Positions 11,490-33,259 of a stretch of DNA of 64,000 bases are shown piece by piece. A model generated the notes under the pieces. The model searched no databases. It saw nothing but the letters and a program-made list of their open reading frames with translations, and was not told where the DNA came from. Each line of letters starts with the position of its first letter. Within the stretch, counting starts at the first letter, position 1. Source of the DNA: Lineus longissimus (lineage: Eukaryota > Nemertea > Pilidiophora > Heteronemertea > Lineidae); contig NC_088313.1 of NCBI RefSeq assembly GCF_910592395.1, positions 808,501 to 872,500 on the forward strand, written 5' to 3'. The position numbers and the translations under genes are program-made.

Positions 11490-12310
11490 TGACAGTCCTG
11501 GCTGCTCCACCGTGCTGACAACATGATGAGAGAGATGAGACAGTCACAGACAGGCCAAATCAGTATTGGCTGCTCTGCCAAGTTGTCAACATGGTGAGAG
11601 AGATGAGGCAGTCACAGCCAGGCCAGATCAGTTCTGGCTGCTCCACCGTGTTCATAATAATTATGGTGAGAGAGATGAGACAGTCACAGCCAGGCCAAAT
11701 CAGTCTTGGCTGCTCTGCCAAGTTGTCAACATGGTGAGAGAGATGAGGAAGTCACAGACAGGCCGAATCAGTCCTGGCTGCTCCACCGTGTTGACAACAT
11801 GATTAGAGAGATGAGACAGTCACAGCCAGTCCAAATCAGTCTTTGCTGCTCCACCGTGTTGGCACCATGATGAGAGAAATGAGACAGTCACAGCCAGGCC
11901 ACACCAGTCTTGTTGGCTGCTCTGCCAAGTTGTCAACATGGTGAGAGAGATGAGACAGTCACAGCCAGGGCGAATCAGTCCTGGCTGCTCCACCGTGTTC
12001 ACAGCATGATGAGAGAGATGGGACGGTCACAGCCAGGCCGTATCAGTCCTGGCTGCTCCACCGTGTTGACAACACGATGAGAGAGATGAGACAGTCACAG
12101 TCAGGCCGAATCAGTCCTGGCTGCTCGATCGTGTTGACAAGGTGAGAAAGATGAGACGGTCACAGCCAGGCCAAATCAGTCTTTGCTGCTCTGCCAAGTT
12201 GTCAACATGGTGAGAGAGATGAGACGGTCACAGCCAGGCCGAATCAGTCCTGGCTGCTCCACTGTGTTGACAGCATGGTGAGAGAGATGAGACGGTCACA
12301 ACCAGGCCAG
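11490..12310. repeat. 68-bp satellite, array 2 (about 12 copies)
   Basis: Same monomers and same mixture of two subtypes as array 1 (9001-9790), in the same orientation. The arrays are separated by about 1.7 kb of other sequence that holds one isolated monomer at about 10597. Array 2 ends about 680 bp before the first coding exon of the PI 4-kinase gene. Confidence 0.9.
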
Positions 12311-12949
12311 GTTTAAAGCACAAACATCAGGAATATCACATCAAAAGAATCATTTAATTTATTAAGAGAATGTAACTTTTCAAATCTAGATACATGAGAA
12401 ATTTCTTTGATATATCTACTATGACATCTTCTCTGATATACTTCTATATATCAGACCATGGAAGAGGTATCATTACAAGAAAATATCGAAATTTCCAAAA
12501 TGTAAACCATGGGAAATTTTAAACTTTTAAAAAATATATCCTGACCACAACTATCTTGGACCATAACACACGTTCACCCGAAGTGGTGTCTCACTGCTTG
12601 AAGGGAGTCATATTTTCTCTAAATAGCTTCTCTTATTGGGTTGCTGCTCTAAGGGTACTGCAACTCTTTACACTGGGCTAGGAAATTCTTCCAGGCCTAA
12701 CCCTGGTCCCCGAAGTTGCTGGTAGGGGGATTTCTGCTCAGGCATCATGCTGGAGCATTTTTAACCCCCCTCAATAAGTCCTTCTGAGACGCTTTAAAGG
12801 ACCATAATTACAATATTGGTTCTAGTTTTTCGATTTGCCGCTAGGGCTCCGTCGTCGGGTCATGGATGTGTACATCGAGGATGGAACAAGTCGCTGCCAA
12901 TTCACTTCCGGGAAAATAAAACTTGCTATTTTCACATTTTTGTCATTAA

Positions 12950-22618
<9,669 letters not shown>

Positions 22619-24590
22619 TGTAAAAGGGATGAAATCAGCCTCTCCACGTGTCGTCACTTTGCTTGATGCTTCCCTGCTTCTTCCACTAAAACGTTTTCCG
22701 CTCGTGGTGATGTTCAATTGAATGTTTCCTCCATTGCGTGTTTCATTGCGAGTTTGGCTTTATTCAACTCAGTTATAACTGGACCCGAGCTCTCTGTGCA
22801 CAGATGGGGCACAAGAGTTGGCATTTAGAAACAAGCTGGGCAGAGTTTCTTGAAATAGTCACTCAAGTAGATTGAATGAATGCAACTTGCAATGATTCAC
22901 AAACATAAGATTCTTGCTCTAACCCAATATCGAGCATTTTGGCAAAGTTTGCAAAACTATAAGGCTGTGAACTCTTAACATTCAATAATGGTTTAATTAA
23001 CTTTTCATCGAACGGAAACAAATTATGTGGAAGATTTTCAAAGGCATTGAGTTAAAATGGAGTCGATTATAATCATATTAATGATATATCAATACTTGGT
23101 GAAAAGAAATTGCATTTCTGAATTTGTGCTATCTTGTCAATTTGAACTTGGAACATGGTTTGAAACCTGTCTGTTTATGTGTGGATTTCATTTAGGCTGT
23201 ACAATCTGTGATTATTACTTTCATGAATGTGAATGATCCACCTCTTTGCCTTTCTCAGGTTGGAATTATATAGCCGGATTTGAAACAAGTATTTTCCAGA
23301 TTTTGCAAACATTTCATTTTTTGCGGTTTTCACGAATAACCTCCATTCACAAAAATCTAAATTGCAAAAATTGTTTTTTGGTTAGAAAAACTGAAAGAAA
23401 CATGTTATTCACCAACTCAAAAATCGTGAAAGTTCAAAAAAAGGTTTTCGTTAACTGCAGAAATATAGAGATGTTGGACGTAACACAACCTGTACTTAGT
23501 TTTCATGGGCAAATTTGCCTGGTATTGATTGGTACTTGCTATTGCTGAGTTCAACTGTACATTTTATGAAGACAGTGAAATGCTACGAAAGAAGTTCTCG
23601 GAGTCAGTTTTGGTGATTGAGGAGGTTCAGGTCATACAGGACACGTGAGCTCACCTCCGGAGAATGAAGTGTAACTCGACAGCCTGACAGGGCTTGCATC
23701 CCATTGAATTTCTATCTTCATTAGAACATGTCTCAACTAAAACCTAGAAGATGTAGAAGTCCGTCGATTTTGAAAGCCTAGCCAGTGCCAGAATATCATC
23801 TAAATCAAGTGTAATCCATACTTGTATGCATGTACCAAAGCAATGACAAGCTGGTTATATTGTTTGTACATGTAGATCGTAAAGAACATATCCAAAAATG
23901 CTTTGTCATAAAATCATGGTACATGTAGGTTTGAATGACTTTTTGTTGGGAGATCAGCTCTGAATGGAATCAGATGATTCACATAGCTGAGGTTACAGTG
24001 TCCTGTGATTGCAAATTTATTACTCTTGGATGCATTTATGTGAAATAATTGATTTTGAGGGACTCTTTCCTTGGGTTATGCTGGTAAAAATATAGACTCT
24101 TTTTCCAGTATTAGAAGTCAGTGAGCCACACCCCTGTTTGAGATAGGAATACATAACTTATCCAGCTGGTGTACAGTCTGACTCAAAGCCTGAGTTCCTC
24201 TGTTTGTGATCTCTCTCGTGACTTGGGCTCAGTCAGGTAAAGGAGAAGGTAGAATCGATTTGTGAATGCTGTAATGAAATAGTGTAAATAATATCATTCT
24301 CTCTTCGAAGAGTGAAGACTGATTATTTAAAGTAAAGAAAATAATGTCAATTTTGTACTTTTCTTCAGTTATTTCTTCGAAGAATTGAAGCTTCGTGTGT
24401 ACCAGTAGTGATGTGATTGTCTCCCTGGGGATGAGAGCCAATATCCCTGCAAAGGAGTTATGCCCTGATCCCATTCCCAAACCTCGAGGTCAACCTTATC
24501 TTTTCCTCCCCAGTCACAAGAAGGATGCCCTTGTCTCAACATTGAAAAGCTACAATACCATCACTAGCAAATGTGTGGAAAAAAGGTGTC
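22619..24590. other. PI4K2 3' region and downstream spacer
   Basis: AT-rich sequence following the PI4K2 stop, probably including its 3' UTR; no clear AATAAA was found near the stop. Several short ORFs have no recognisable product. ACATGTA motifs are frequent around 23830-23930. Confidence 0.5.
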
Positions 24591-24593
24591 TGT

Positions 24594-25305
24594 AGCAGTG
24601 TCTCCGATTGGATGTGACATGGCAATTCTGTTTGGCTGTGTCTCAGGCTGGATGTGACATGGCTATTCCGTGTGGCTGTGTCTCAGGTTGGATGTGACAT
24701 GGCAATTCTGTGTGGCTGTGTCTCAGGTTGGATGTGACATGGCAATTCTGTTTGGCTGTGTCTCAGGTTGGATGTGACATGGCAATTCTGTTTGGCTGTG
24801 TCTCAGGTTGGATGTGACATGGCTATTCTGTGTGGCTGTGTCTCAGGCTGGATGTGACATGGCTATTCTGTGTGGCTGTGTCTCAGGCTGGATGTGACAT
24901 GGCAATTCTGTTTGGCTGTGTCTCAGGTTGGATGTGACATGGCAATTCTGTTTGGCTGTGTCTCAGGTTGGATGTGACATGGCTATTCTGTGTGGCTGTG
25001 TCTCAGGCTGGATGTGACATGGCTATTCTGTGTGGCTGTGTCTCAGGCTGGATGTGACACGGCTATTCCGTGTGGCTGTGTCTCAGGCTGGATGTGACAT
25101 GGCTATTACGTGTGGCTGTGTCTCAGGCTGGATGTGACATGGCTATTCCGTGTGGTTGTGTCTCGGGCTGGATGTGACATGGCTATTCCATGTGGCTGTG
25201 TCTCAGGCTGGATGTGACATGGCTATTCCGTGTGGCTGTGTCTCAGGCTGGATGTGACATGGCTATTCTGTGTGGCTGTGTCTCAGGCTGGATGTGACAT
25301 GGTCT
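24594..25305. repeat. 40-bp minisatellite (about 17 copies)
   Basis: Unit TCTCAGGCTGGATGTGACAT followed by GGCTATTCTGTGTGGCTGTG, with recurrent variants (GGTTGG, GGCAATTCTG TTTGG) arranged in blocks. A degenerate copy extends to about 25370. It lies between the convergent 3' ends of PI4K2 and the SAXO gene. Confidence 0.95.
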
Positions 25306-25582
25306 GCACGTAAAGGTAAATTGGGCATGTTGTCTCTGCTAGTCTTTCTGACTGGATGTGACATGATCATTCTGTGTGGAAAAGTGCCTTGGATTCGTAC
25401 TTTAGGGGTAAGGATGTGTTGTTTTTTCATTACTTGTGGCAGTGTCCCTGACCAGGGAGATGTAACAAACCTCTCTGCTCTGAAGCAACCTCATGTGGAT
25501 GTTGGTGAAACAAAATGGAACCAAACACAGGAGAAGGGGAAGAAAATGAAGACCGCGTCCTTCTATAGACATTATGCTTGAG

Positions 25583-25588
25583 TTTATT
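25583..25588 (-). terminator. Candidate poly(A) signal of SAXO gene
   Basis: TTTATT on the plus strand, reading AATAAA on the minus strand, about 130 nt after the SAXO stop codon and before the 40-bp minisatellite. Confidence 0.6.
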
Positions 25589-25718
25589 AAAAGGTGAATA
25601 TTGATTTGTTGTAGACCGTAAAGATAAAACGGTGAAACAAAGTTTACTAAAAACTTGTAAAATGTGTAACAATCACCAAACTTCTGAATAAGATTTATCA
25701 CAGTTGCTTCCTTCCCGA

Positions 25719-28700
25719 CTATTCCTCGCAGTTGAAGCTCCCCTCACAGTTGGCTCCCGTCTCGTTCTTCTGGCATTCACTGTCGTCTGCTGCGCAGCAC
25801 TCGCAAATCGTGGCGCCCTTCTCCTCAGGGACGTAGAACATGTGGCCATTCTTGTTGAAGGAGTGTTCCAGGGAGTTGGGTTTGTTGATATCCGCGACCG
25901 GACATGGTGTGTTGCTTTCACCCGTGTACTGGACCCTGTACGTTGTCTCGAATGACATAGGCTTGCGGTCCTTGTCTGTGGACCGAATCTTCGGACGACA
26001 GATCTCGGACCTGCTGGCGCATTCACCTGGAAATGGATGAGATATCCCGGATAGGTGCAGGGCTGAGGAACTACTTCCAAATTATTGAGAGATTTGCTGG
26101 GGGCATTTGCAATGCAAGCGGAATTCGCAGCTCCTAACTGGTGCCAGGAAGACTGGAAGGGACAGGTAAAACATGTGTTCGTCTGATCCTTCAATCTTAC
26201 CTGTGTAGTGAGATTTCATGATAGATTCCCCCAGTAACATTTGCTTCGGTTTCTCCCAGACGACGCGCTTCTTGAACGATTTGGATCTCTCTGCTCCAGG
26301 ATAGCTGATGAAGTTCTCCGCATATGTGGACACGCCTTGGAAGGCATCCTTTTTGGCTGGGAGGTTTTTGGTGTCTTCGCTGTGAGGCCTGATGAGAAGC
26401 GTCCGTGGGCAGTTCGAGAATTTCTTGTAGTCATCCTTAAGATAATACGCGGGATTCAGGTTCAAATGTTTTCACAGATATGTGTCTTTGGTCGCAAAAT
26501 TGAATTTTAAAAACTTCATCTGAAGTGAACTTGGGCATGAGGTCTCGAATCAGTGAAACGATTAGTGCAATTCACCCTCTTATCATGCCGCAAAGCCAGG
26601 CTATTTTTCAATCATTACTCAGGGATTTACAGTTACAGCTAGAGACATAGCTGGGCTTAAGTTCTCGCGGCCTACCACAACCCTGCAACACTGACTGACC
26701 GGCGTATCGGGAGAAGAAAACATGGATTGCAAACGTCATTGCAGTGTACCAGTCATAGGTAACATCCCAGCCGGAGAGGTACAACCGCGCGTAATGTATT
26801 GCAATACCGTAATATCCTCATAACAAAAAAGAGATTGAATCTTATCTCTGGCGCCTCATATTACCATGTAAGAGCTGGTCTTAGCGAATCCAACTGTGGG
26901 AGGGACGAACTTGGCTTGCTTGCATGCAGGCGTCCGTGGCTTGACCGCGGGCCATGCGCGGTGAACTATAGACTTGACAGTGCGCCCGTCAAACGGGGTC
27001 GATGACCTGACGTAGCTCTGTGGCGGTTTGAAGCTACGTGCCCGCGTGACATTCTTGTGGGCCTTGAAATCCGCCATGGCGGTTGTCACAGCACTGAACT
27101 TCTCAGGATTCGGTTTGTATTCGTCCCTTGGTCGGACTTGAATGAAATAAGAAAATACAATGTATGCAGGGTTTAATGCTAAATTTTTTTTCGTTATTCA
27201 AGAATTTAGCACGTTATATAGCACGGCATGAAAGTCAATGACACTGACGATGCTTATATACAACGTAATTATTGGACGTAAGGCCGCAAACTGACACCTA
27301 TTATTTCATCACAGACGGGTATATGATTGTACGTGTACATGTTCTCACCGTAAGCAAATCCATGGTTTTCCTTGGGAGTATACTCATGCCTATAGGTAGT
27401 GGAGTCGTTAAAATCGCCCGAAACCCTCTCCCGCACATCAGGCTTAATGGGTTGTCGACGCTCAGCTCCCAAATGTTCAACAAAATCAGCCTGCAAAGAA
27501 GTGAGTTTTACCAGTTACTACAGTACTTCGGACACTAAACTATAGCATCGGCCAAAATACTTCTTTGAGATTTCTTTCCGAATTTCTTTCCGCGAGATTG
27601 ATTAATGATTCCCGCGCGGCCTCCTCCTTTTCCATACATGTCCCCTTTTTTCAATATCTCGGTGCATTCGCCGAGCGCGAGGACTTGCGATGGGTAAAGT
27701 TAAGAACCTAGTTCGGGAGGTGACTGAACTGCATGACGTAGAATAAAGGAGCCACGTGTTCGTTTATAATCAATGTAGACGTTTGCGAGCATAATTTGTC
27801 CGCCAACTTACCTGGACCGTAGATATCGCGTTGAACGGCTTTTTAGGCCAAACCATGTTGTCTTTCTTGCGGACCGCTGCTGGCCGACAATTCTTCAGAC
27901 TCTCTTCATCATACTTGAGAAAGGTCAGCTGGTGGACCGTCTTGCAAGCCTTTTTAGAAGTCCAGCTATTGTTCTGACGGATGTCCGATTTTGGCTTGAT
28001 AGGCTTCAAACGCTCTCCCTTCTAAAATTAGGGCCGAAGAACGTTTGTTCGTTATGATTTTATAATAAAAAGAGAAACAGCGCTGTTGGGTTTACCAACA
28101 ACACTAACGAGATTTTACTGCCCATTTTTACTTATGCTGTATATCTGGATCGGCGGTTATGTGAACAAGCATGCTCTGGGTAACATTATAACGCTTTGAA
28201 ATCAAAAAAATTGAAAATTGAAGAAAAAAAATGCTTGTACCTTTTCAGAGAAGTCCGTTCCGTAAGTTGTGGTCATGTCCATCGGGGGAACGACCTTTGG
28301 CTTATGCTTCATCTTTGGAGGGTTACAACGGGGTTTTACCTGAAACATATTTACAACGTTGAACCACAAGACTATTTTCCTCATCAAGCCAGCAGGCGTG
28401 CCCGAGACCATAAACCGTGCTGTCCATGCTCAAGATATATAGAGAGGTGACGATTTTCAACGAAAACACATTCTAGAAAAGTGCGTACATGTATAATGTA
28501 TCAAAGGACATCGACATTTCAAAACTTTAAACGTTTACGGATACGTTAAATGTATTCATCTCAAACTCCCTTTTGAAGCAAAGTCGATTCGATTCGCAAG
28601 CGCGCTCCCATGGGGATGAACGTAGCCTGGTAACACGCGTCATCCTCGGGCTTGAGTTTGAGACCCGGGGTTTGGGAGTGTGATCCCGCGCAACATTATT

Positions 28701-30026
28701 CTTGTCACTTCGTCGGTCTGGTGGAAGGGAGCTCACCTTGTAGGTTACAAAATCTATGGCATATGTCGTTGCCATGTCCATGTCCTTCCTATCCGAGCAA
28801 GGCTCTTTCTGTATGCGGGGACGGATGGACTTGCGTGGCGGTTGGAACGGACCACCCCGGTAAGCCTGGGGTAAAATTGATAATTACGATAACTGGTGAG
28901 AGACTTGAAGACATAGACAGATTTTGAGTAAACAAGCTTCGGGAGAAATGTAAGCTTGCCCCTATACCACCACCATTGTCTGCCTGCCTGAGCTGATTGA
29001 CTGACTGATAACGATGACCTCTTGGTAGAACTCTAACCAACCATTTTTTATTCTGTTGCAAAAAACCGAGATAACCTGTCCCCAGCAACGGTCCATCGTG
29101 TTTGCCACATGACAATTATACCTCTGCAGTCTATACGGCAGCGAGCCATCGGCGGACATTGCGGACAATCTGCGGCACTGCATGGTTGTGACCGGGTGTT
29201 GTGACGGTCCCAGAGAGATGCTTCAGTTGATTACTTTCATATTCACTTGATGCATTGTATACCTTGGATAATATTTACATGATCGCAATTATTACTAATG
29301 AATTTCACTTACGTGTTTGTATTCTGTAATCTTACATTCCGGCTTCCCCTGCTCGGCCTTACTCCTGATCCCGATGGAGCCATTATTGTGGGGACAACGA
29401 TGACGTCTGAACATAAACAATAACGGGGCCGGAATAAGTAAAACAAAACACGTGTTGGAAGAAAGAGTGTTGGACATGGATATATATAACCACTGGAAAT
29501 GGTAGCGACATATTAAGATGTTTCATTGTATGCATGACGAAGACGATAGATGATCATCAATATGGGAAAAAGAACAAGCATTCCTCCTCCAAACAACCAT
29601 GCCTACATGAAAAACACCTTCTCTCCGAGAAAAAACGAGGGAGTGGAACTTCCTCCACAAGAGGTCGTCTGCCAGTAGCTTCTTATCTTTCTCAGGGAAC
29701 TATGGCGATTATGTCGATAACTGAAGATAATTAATTTTCGACATTGATTATGCGCACTCTCGCGTCACAAACATAGTGTTCCTCATCGAGTTTTATTGGT
29801 GCACTCCGAAGATAGGGACTCGTGGAGCAAGCTACACATGGAGCGTCGCGCGCGAGGAACGACTCCTGAGCGGGATTTCTTAGCCGCCGAACCTTCTTAC
29901 AAACAGATGTGAAAGATGCATCAGTGGATTTGGTTTCTCAGCTCGGCGGGTTTATCCACAAAGATGGAACAAGTTTGCTTACCCGCAAGTGCATATCTGA
30001 CAGATGCACAGAGCAACAAATCCCAT
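25719..30026 (-). CDS. SAXO1-like: Stabilizer of axonemal microtubules (SAXO / FAM154 family)
   Basis: Microtubule-binding protein of ciliary and flagellar axonemes and basal bodies. Minus-strand exons in order: 30026-29983, 29406-29313, 28865-28737, 28339-28241, 28021-27812, 27490-27349, 27136-26865, 26435-26201, 26026-25719. All phases agree and sum to 510 aa; human SAXO1 is about 474. The N-terminus carries the family Cys motif CICQICTCG, continued across the first junction as RHRCPH. At least ten Mn-type repeats follow (TEYKHAY, TTYAIDF, TTYGTDF, TVQADF, TTYRHEY, TAMADF, SSYMDDY, STYAENF, SIMKSHY, TTYRVQY), usually preceded by PFDG- or KP-rich linkers; three are split by introns at the same place. 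The end is odd: a Cys/acidic tail (CECCAADDSEC, then NCEE). A poly(A) signal is at 25583-25588. Confidence 0.92.
29983..30026 (-). CDS. SAXO 44-nt first coding exon
   Basis: ATG at 30026-30024 followed by codons for GFVALCICQICTC and two bases GG, then donor GTAAGC. Joined to the acceptor at 29406 it gives CTCG-RHRCPHNN, the conserved SAXO N-terminus. The exon is too short for ORF scanning and was found by searching upstream for the expected Cys motif in phase 2. Confidence 0.9.
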
Positions 30027-30107
30027 GATGTGAAGATGTATGTTCTTCCGAAGACACGTCCCGATCTTGCTATCCCTGGCGACGTCCCAGTAACTAAGCA
30101 CAGGTTG

Positions 30108-30141
30108 CGACGTCATGACGTCATAGGCAATTGATGACGTA
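30108..30141. promoter_or_regulatory. CRE-type cluster upstream of SAXO
   Basis: A perfect TGACGTCA palindrome at 30116-30123 is flanked by CGACGTCA (30108-30115) and TGACGTAA (30134-30141), about 80-115 bp upstream of the SAXO start codon. Three CREB/ATF-like sites in 34 bp is more than expected by chance. A clear RFX X-box was not found. Function is inferred. Confidence 0.5.
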
Positions 30142-31543
30142 AATGTTCGTAAGTGACGATCAAATTAAAGCCCCAAATGATGTTTGCAAACCAAATAACT
30201 AACGTTCCAGGGGAGCGACTTGAATATTCAATTCTAAAGTTATAACGTTTAAAACTGCATCGGCTCTGCATGCTGCCACTAGACTCGCAGGGCAGTCCAT
30301 TGCGTCATCTTAATTGGATCCCCTTATGTACCGGGAGACAGGATGAGGGCATGCAACTGGTTTTTAAACAGCAATGTCACTGTCACAACCAACAGCATGC
30401 TAAGGAAGACACCATCTAAACTATCTGTAACAAGGAAGTCACTGTCACAACCAATATGCGATTCTAATGACACTACCTGTAATATCAATTTCAGTCCGTA
30501 AGTTTAAATGGGGCTATTGACAACTTCTTTGTCAAGGACACCCTTGGGACTGACCAATGCTATCCTAAACTGAGAGGTGTCCTGATGACTGAGGTCAAAT
30601 TTCAGACAGAGTTGGGTACCCAGATAAGGTAGGTTTTAGGTATCTGGGTTAGGCTCGAGAGTACAAGTGGTACCTGGGTTAGGCTGGGAGTACAAGTGGA
30701 CATGTGAACTCCATACTCGGCGTTTCATTTGGGTCTTACTCTTCCTAAGTCTAAATGTGTGGGCTATGAAAATTCTACATTCCACTACTTTCTGTTCCTC
30801 AGACAATAGGCAAATTGTGACCCAGTGTTTTGCCATGATAACAAATCACCCTGTTCATTGTCGGGTTGCATGGAGAGATTCTGTAATGTCCTATTATTAA
30901 TTCCATTCATCATAAACTGGTCTTATGAGGACAACATCCAAACCATGAGAGGATCACTTGATGCCAAAATAATCCATGCAACAGCCACGTCGTGTTCCAG
31001 TACCTGTATTTGTTAAATTGGCTGTGGACAATGTCGATAGTCGTCAGGCCGAACAAGAAGAAATACACAGAATCAGAATAAATGACCTTTCATTTATTAT
31101 CACGTCTATTTACAAATCTCATAATTTTATAATAAAATCAAATTATATGGAGCCCTGCAAGGATGTCAAGTGTAATGTGTGAGGACATCTACAATTTTCC
31201 TGGAATGATGAATTAAAATTAGGAAATGGCCAATTAGGAAATGAAGTGTTGGAAACAAACTGGATTTATAACCAATTTCAATGGTAATACATTGGCCAGC
31301 TAATACAGAATTTAGTCTACTCTCGAAAATGAGCAAATAAGTAACTTTCAGCTTTGGAAATATATTTCACCGTTACAGTAACTATATCTTTGAGAACAAA
31401 GACAATGCACAATCGCGAATGGATCGAGTTGAGAGATCTCCAAGTTCACCAATGTTGCAATGATGACATACGAATCCATACACACCCTTCAAAAACAGAA
31501 CACATGGTGCTAATCTTTTAGAATGTTCAAACTGGCAGCTTTT
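30142..31543. other. Spacer between SAXO and NHP2
   Basis: No exon recognised. Short local duplications: GTCACTGTCACAACCAA at about 30375 and 30437, and a GGTAYCTGGGTTAGGCT plus AGTACAAGTGG phrase repeated at about 30634-30700. A minus-strand AATAAA (plus TTTATT, 31093-31098) may serve NHP2. Confidence 0.5.
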
Positions 31544-32795
31544 TCAAGCCACTGGCAGTGGTAATGATGAGATGCCATCCTTGATCTCATCGTATATGTC
31601 CTTGTAATCGCTGTGCTCTTTGATCATCACCATACAGGTGGGCCTCTTGGATCCACAGGCCGCTCCAAGATCCTGCAACGATAAATCAACATTCGTCATT
31701 TATTATTAAGTCTTCAAGAATGGTAGACTGCTAATGCATCAAAGAAGATGGTTCAAGACCATCTATAATTGATTTGTACAGTTTTCTCAAAATTTAAGGT
31801 TTAAGTGAAACCCCGTTAGGAAACCACATCATCTTTCTTGAATTATTTAATACACTAATTTCAACATCAATGAAAAACTGGTGATGATTCCTACCTCCTT
31901 AGATGGTGTGTAACAGTATGGTATGTTTTTCTCCTCACAAACTAGCGGCATATGGCAGATAACATCAATGGGATTTGTGTCTCCGGCAATGACAACAATG
32001 CTGAAAAACAAAGATCACAGAATTTTCAATCCTGGTTTTCAATAAGGATTTTCATCCAACAATGATACACTCGAAGAAAATCAGAAAGCATTCAATAGTG
32101 ACATGTGATGTTTTAGCACCAAAATATCTCACATTCCAAGGCTCATCGATATTTTCTTTAGATAATTATCACCATATTCCAAGTTTGCTCACCCCGATTC
32201 GCCTTTCCTGATGAACTTCTGCACTTCACGTACTCCCTTCCTTAGCATTTTTTCCTTCTGGGCTGAAAAAGGGAACAAGGAATTGTTAGCATGCTGCTAA
32301 ATCACCTGTGAGTGACCTAGCTAGCCTAAGGCTAGGCCTACAGTACATGATTTGGCTTGAGACCCATGCCGATGCGCCATGGCCGATCACATTATCATGA
32401 TTATCATGGCCATGCCATGGGCTGGGGATGGAGGGTCCCCATTGGCATTGGACCCGACGGTCCCTGTTGGCATTGTCAGCAGGTAAGAAAGATGAAGATC
32501 ATATCAGGTGCGAGATGTTATATTCCCCACCCCCCGGCCGCAGTTTGCATGCAGGTGCCCACGCCATCGACATATGTGCCCATGTCATGCATGTGGTGTA
32601 TACCATAGCCAGGCTTACTCTACTGTATTTACCTTTTCGGGTACATTTGTACAGCCGTTTTGCGAGTTTTTTTCCAGCAAGCGGTGAAGCAATTGGGCTG
32701 ATGAACTGCACTAGGTCTTTGTAACTACTCGATTCAACTTTAGAAAGATCGGCCTCGTTTTCTGATGCTGTTCTTTCTCGTTTTACTTTGCCCAT
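31544..32795 (-). CDS. NHP2: H/ACA ribonucleoprotein subunit NHP2
   Basis: L7Ae-family RNA-binding core protein of box H/ACA snoRNPs (rRNA pseudouridylation) and telomerase RNP; nucleolus and Cajal bodies. Minus-strand exons: 32795-32633, 32262-32193, 32000-31895, 31672-31544. Phases match and the product is 155 aa (human 153). Visible family motifs: [18 protein letters not shown] at the N-terminal helix, [17 protein letters not shown], the core [40 protein letters not shown] and a C-terminal SLPLP. The N-terminal 20 residues are charged and variable, as in other animals. It is transcribed divergently from PUF60. Confidence 0.97.
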
Positions 32796-33259
32796 TTTGA
32801 TGTTTTGTTCAAAAATATGAAAACACGTGCAAAATTCAACCGGAAGTTATGTTTTTTCTAAATTCACGACAGGAAAATGAAATAATATTTTGATATGACT
32901 ACATTACAAAAGTATGAACAATAGTAATTAAGGCAGAGAAAAAGTACCTTACTGAAAATAATAATAAATAAATTATTTAAGTCTCATGAAAACGATAGGA
33001 AACGAGGAATGCGATTTGGACAAAACCGCTTGAAACCTTTCAAATCTAAAAATAGCTTTGGGAATAAAAATCGATTTCTGGAATGTTTTAAGAGTTTCTA
33101 GGGAAGATGTTATGATTTATTTGCAAGAGAATATTTTCCATCGACATTGACAACTTTCTGCCCATTTTGGCCAAATATCTTTGCTGATGCAGATTGATGA
33201 CGTCATTAAAATGTTCAATTACCCCACGTCACGGATTGGAACATAGACCAACACGCAAG
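32796..33259. promoter_or_regulatory. NHP2-PUF60 bidirectional promoter region
   Basis: Only 464 bp separate the two divergent start codons, and both 5' UTRs must fit here. Visible elements: a perfect CRE palindrome TGACGTCA at 33198-33205, a second CRE-like CCACGTCA at 33224-33231, and an inverted CCAAT box (ATTGG) at 33235. No TATA box stands out near either start. Shared use is inferred from geometry. Confidence 0.65.

Noticed and set aside
9001-12310. Regularly spaced repeats resembling a CRISPR array
   Set aside because: Repeats abut without unique spacers and the DNA is clearly animal nuclear; it is a satellite.
25704-26510. Plus-strand frames opposite the SAXO 3' exons
   Set aside because: Antisense of conserved SAXO exons with correct splice sites on the minus strand.
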